Shown in pieces: positions 59,801 through 64,000 of a DNA stretch of 64,000 nt. The notes beneath the pieces were generated by a model that worked only from the letters and a program-made list of their open reading frames with translations, did not search any database and had not been told where the DNA came from. How positions within the stretch are numbered: the stretch's first letter is position 1; each line of letters begins with the position of its first letter. The stretch covers positions 2,594,501-2,658,500 of the forward strand of contig JAFEUB010000846.1 of NCBI GenBank assembly GCA_024529925.1, given 5' to 3'. Made by a program: the position numbers and the translations under genes. Source of the DNA: Ophthalmolycus amberensis (lineage: Eukaryota; Chordata; Actinopteri; Perciformes; Zoarcidae).

Positions 59801-62800
59801 AGTGTAAAGTGGGTAGAGTATAGCTTCAGATCTGTGATTCTATTTGTCTATACTACTCAGTGCTGCCTGTTCCCTTTGCAAGACTTGGTTCATTTTCAGT
59901 ACATCACCATAGATAATGAGAAGAAAAGATGGCTTCCACATGAAGTTGATATATACTGTATATCATTTTTATACAACTACCTTGATTCAAATAGTGTTGC
60001 TGTTTCTTTTTCTTAATCAGCATGATGCCATCTTTGGAATCCTTTTGGTGTTTTTGCTTTTACAGAAGATTGTATCCCAAATGCATTTAAAACAAAAATA
60101 AAGGCAGTGTCCATGAGGTGCTTTTCGTTAAGCTAATGTGTCTCATCATCTCTCCTCACATCTTACTCCTACCCATGGGAGATGTGAGCGGAGGAGGAGG
60201 AGCAAGGACTCAAGCAACATGCATTTAGCAAAATGAGACCTCCTTGTCTCGGAGCAGTTATCTTAAATAACTACAATTTATGATTTCAAAAGGAATAGTT
60301 ACATTCGTAGAGTCCTGCCATAGTTGGAGATTATTCCAGCTGCGTGTCACTGCTCTTTTGCACCTTGAGTGCCGAAAAGACTTGCTCAAAGGATACACAG
60401 ATGTGACAAAAGGTATACCTCTGGGGTCTGCGTGGGATTAGGGGTCAATGATAATGTAGCATTGCTCTGTGTCACATTCAGATGTTGTCCCTTCCACTAA
60501 TTTCTTCCATAACATTTTCTCTAAAGGTGTACCTTGTGAGTGTCCCTCCAATCTGTGTAGATTGTATTTAAGAAAGTAAGCTTTTGCTTAAATACTTGTG
60601 TGGTTGTTCACACATCCTGCTTCTTTTTTTCCCCCCAGAGAAAGGTTTGTCATCAGAAGATGGCATGTTTGCGGGATGATCATATCATACGCTTGAGAGC
60701 CTCACATCTCAGTTGGACACTATGATTGAAAACAAACTTCCTGTTTCTATATTGTGATTTTATTGTCACTAATAATAAGGGTGTAGCACCAGCCTTTACT
60801 CTTGACTCAATAGTTTGATGTAATAGCAATTTAAAATATCAATAAAGTTGTGAGGAATATTGCACTTTGTTTGTAGTATTGTATTTAACCACAAGATGGT
60901 GCTTTTGCACTGAAGCTGCAGTTTTCCCCTTTCAGGCGCTTATTGGAGTTCCACATTCATAAACCTTCACAAAGACAATCTTAAATGAAAGCTCCACATT
61001 GAGCAGGATTACAATGTAGGCTATATTCCCTGTTTTCAAGCGAATACTTACCATTTCCCTGAACGTGCCACCATCTCTACCACCCCTTTTCAAACCTTGA
61101 CCCTGGACAGATGGCCTGAAGCCCCTCCCTTTTAATACCAACTGTTGCCCCAGTAACATCTGTTACATATAGGGGGACAGTGTGCACTGAGAGGGCTCAC
61201 CAGGACACTTGCCTAACCCTGTGACCAGGACTTCAATTTAGGAAACCCTCAAGGATGCTGCTGCTGACAATGGAAATTGTGGGAAAGGTGCTCATGCAGT
61301 AAACACTCCAAGAAAGCCCCATCGCACTGTAATGCTATACTGCTCTTATTTGCAATTCAAGAACAAATGTTTAACACTATAACTAATATAATATATTATT
61401 TGCTAAAGTTGGTGTAAAGTCGTGAGATTTTGAATGTCTTATGTAGTAGAGAGAGAAGATGTTTGGCTCAGTTTGTGTGCATCTCTCCTTGAGTTTGATG
61501 CGTGATGGGAGGGTTGGTTGGTTGGATGGAGTGCAGGATTAAAAGACGCTATCCCTTCTCCAACCGTCCACTGTTCTGGATTACTGTCTAATGTAACACT
61601 CTAGCCACTGAGCCCAGATCAGCTGCTTAATTCTCCTTTATCCGCTCCCTGCAGAGCAAATTGAAGAGACTATTTTTACCCCAAAAAGTAAAATACTCAG
61701 GTGATGCAACATTTCTGATCAAACTGTTTCTGCTTCTGTTTTACAGGGTGCTTTTTATGATCTTAAATCAATGCTATTCATTCCCTCATCCACATTTTGC
61801 TTTCATGGGTGGATTTTTTTTATTTTAGATGCATGTGGCTGTCTTGTGTGTAGAGGAACGTCCACTAAATATACCAGATACTAATTGGGAGATGTTGGTT
61901 TTGACATTTAGCTCGTTGAGTGTTGTGGTATCTGCAAGTATACAGATTATAAGGGGTGTGTTTGCAGTAATTGCTAATGTATCTCTAATCAGGTTTTATA
62001 CCCATTTCCCATATCAATCCACGTTATGTGTGCTCCAAAAAATGAACAGCATGACTTCTATCCCGCAGCGGCACAGATGTGATGGCTGGGCTTATCTGTG
62101 GGAATGGTACAAAACTGTTGATTTGATTGGATCATAACTGAGGTGGGAGTTTGGCTTAGTATGTTTTGCCCCACCCCAGTTTCATAGCAGTTACAAGTAA
62201 AAACCCAATTAAAATGTATTTAAAATTTGGCATTAAGCTAATAGGAATCTGCATTGCACTACTGCACATGGATTTGGTTGTTTTCTGATCTAATTAATAT
62301 ACTGTGACAAAGGCAACAATGGCCTCGACTGCCGTTTTCTAATTAATGAGTTTCTGCTAAACAAACTGTAAACAGTGAGTGTAGCAGATGGACAAGTGGA
62401 CAGATGTTCCCAACAGAAAGTTTACAACCTGAGCTTTCCATCAGACCCCATCTGTTGCTCCTGTGCCTGGTACCTCCCTCTACCCTCCTCCAATGCATCT
62501 CATCAGCATCCAACACCAAACCCTCTCCCCTGATGCTCCATACACTGCACTGCCCTAAATTAATGACATCAGCATTGACCCTCCACCCTGACTTGGTTTA
62601 ACCCTTAATAAACAGTGCTTAAAGCAACGGCATATCACATATTAGCAATAAGAATAAAACAGATCTCTCTCTCACTAAATCTTTTTAGTTTGCTCGCTTG
62701 TTCCACTCTGAAAGGTACTGAAAGCAGTTGTCAGAGAAGCTACAGTGAACGTGCACCAAAGCCATGTGAATGTGTCTAGATCACGTTGAGTCTACCGACA

Positions 62801-64000
62801 GATTACCAGGGCAAAGGGACTCTCAGCGTTACACTCTGCTGCATTATAACTACTTTTCAGTTTTTCCTCTCCCTCCTCCACCTCCAATGTCTCACGTCTC
62901 TGGCAGTAGGGCATGCTGGCTGCTTGTTCTCTCAGATACCACGGCCCTCCTACCTTGGATGTTTTTTGTGCCCTGTTCGAAAGGGACCTCCATCTGTCCC
63001 TACACTCAGCCCATTGTGGTGTCCCAAAGCCCAGCAACTTCCACAATGCAGTGGGCGTGCAGGAGGGGGAGGGGGCAGGGTAAACACGACAGCATCCAGA
63101 TCCCATTAGAAGCTCTTTAACTCCTATACCCTAATGCTCTCAGAGAACTCTGGGAGGAGAAGGACCACCCCTTATCCTCATGCACACAATGTCACCTTTT
63201 ACACCCACTCCTAGTAATGAGTCTGTGAATGGCCCCCTTTCCCCCCGTCCCATATACATCTCCTTTTTCTGTCTTGCATCGGTAGAACAAGCTTTCAAGT
63301 TATGCCTTTTTTCGATGCATTATTTTATTCACCATAACAGCAAAATTATTACCTCCATCATATGTTTACACGGGAACAGTGGTGTTTTTAATCGATAGTC
63401 TAGTCTGATGTGATGTGGTAATCGATGGAACCAGGTTTATTCAGAAAAAGTTGTATTCATTTTTATTTAATCACTTCCACCATGTTGACCGTGACCAACC
63501 CAGTCTCTACGTCTTCTCATAACACCAGCTTTGCCATCTTTTATTGTTTGAGTCAGTCTTTTCCCACATCTCTCTCTCTCTCTCTCCATCCATCTCCTCA
63601 GTCTTTCTTCTACCAGCTGCTCCTCTAAGTCGAGGGCGTCTCCGTTTCGGCGTGCTCCACCTCTCAACCTGTGCTCTCGTATCCCTATGCTGCCCACAGA
63701 GGCATTCGTGTGTCCCTGTGTGTGTACATATGTGTGCATGCGCACTGTTGCCCAAGAAGGGGGAGGGGGGGGGGGGGGCGATCACTGTGTCGGCCCCAGT
63801 TTGAAGGCAGAGGGATTACCGGCACACAGACACTGATTAAAGCCTTCCAGCATCCTATGGCCCCATTAATACAATCCTAATCACAATGCTTTATCCCTCT
63901 ATCTAGCTCCTATGGATCAGGGCCTTTTCATTTTAGTGGGAGCCACTCTTGTTTGACCAGCGGATTAAATGTATTGCACAAAGAAACTAAAATACAAGCA
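59801..64000. other. Region downstream of the survivin-like pseudogene
   Basis: No gene recognised. AATAAA motifs occur at about 60097 and 60839 and might be old 3' ends of the survivin-like copy. A strong donor-like site on the minus strand ends a possible first exon at 61052. A poly-G tract lies at 63765-63778. The sequences around 62270-62360 and 63790-63970 are AT- and homeobox-site-rich and unique, possible conserved elements. Confidence 0.55.
63765..63778. repeat. Poly-G tract
   Basis: Run of about 14 guanines following GGGGGAG. Confidence 0.93.

Overview
This is vertebrate nuclear DNA, almost certainly from a ray-finned (teleost) fish. The coding sequence is split by large GT-AG introns, the bulk is intronic and intergenic DNA rich in CA, CT and homopolymer microsatellites, and the interspersed repeats are of kinds common in fish genomes: hAT elements with 8-bp target duplications, short non-LTR retrotransposon tails ending in small tandem repeats, and a repeat family carrying a GCTAAGCTAACTGGC core. 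I see no bacterial genes, CRISPR array, operon or virus.

The main content is one minus-strand gene, the orthologue of ZNF385A (HZF), covering 1664-49815 in its coding part. All eight coding exons can be placed with matching splice phases: 49806-49815, 24730-24881, 19042-19152, 13191-13365, 6781-7131, 2789-2973, 2386-2478 and 1664-1984. They sum to 1398 nt, predicting 465 residues with three matrin-type C2H2 zinc fingers, a proline/serine-rich linker and a C-terminus carrying an unusual Pro-His-His repeat. The first coding exon contributes only ten bases (M-I-L-G) and is followed by an intron of about 25 kb. Upstream lies a leader with several short upstream ORFs and a CCAAT-containing promoter candidate near 50.55 kb.

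On the plus strand at 58.6-59.8 kb is a decayed copy of the survivin gene (BIRC5). It keeps exon 1 and exon 2 with good splice sites, but stops immediately after the exon 2 coding part and runs without an intron into frame-broken exon 3-like sequence. Its intron holds a 140-bp hAT miniature element.

Layout: 1-1663 3' flank and probable 3' UTR; 1664-24881 exons 8 to 2 with introns, including a 908-bp hAT remnant in intron 3; 24882-49805 giant intron 1, with no recognisable gene but many repeats; 49806-50600 exon 1, leader and promoter; 50600-58600 intergenic; 58630-59800 survivin-like pseudogene; 59800-64000 intergenic. I did not find a previously undescribed biological system. The most distinctive observations are the coding minisatellite, the uORF-loaded leader, the survivin relic and several inverted-repeat structures.
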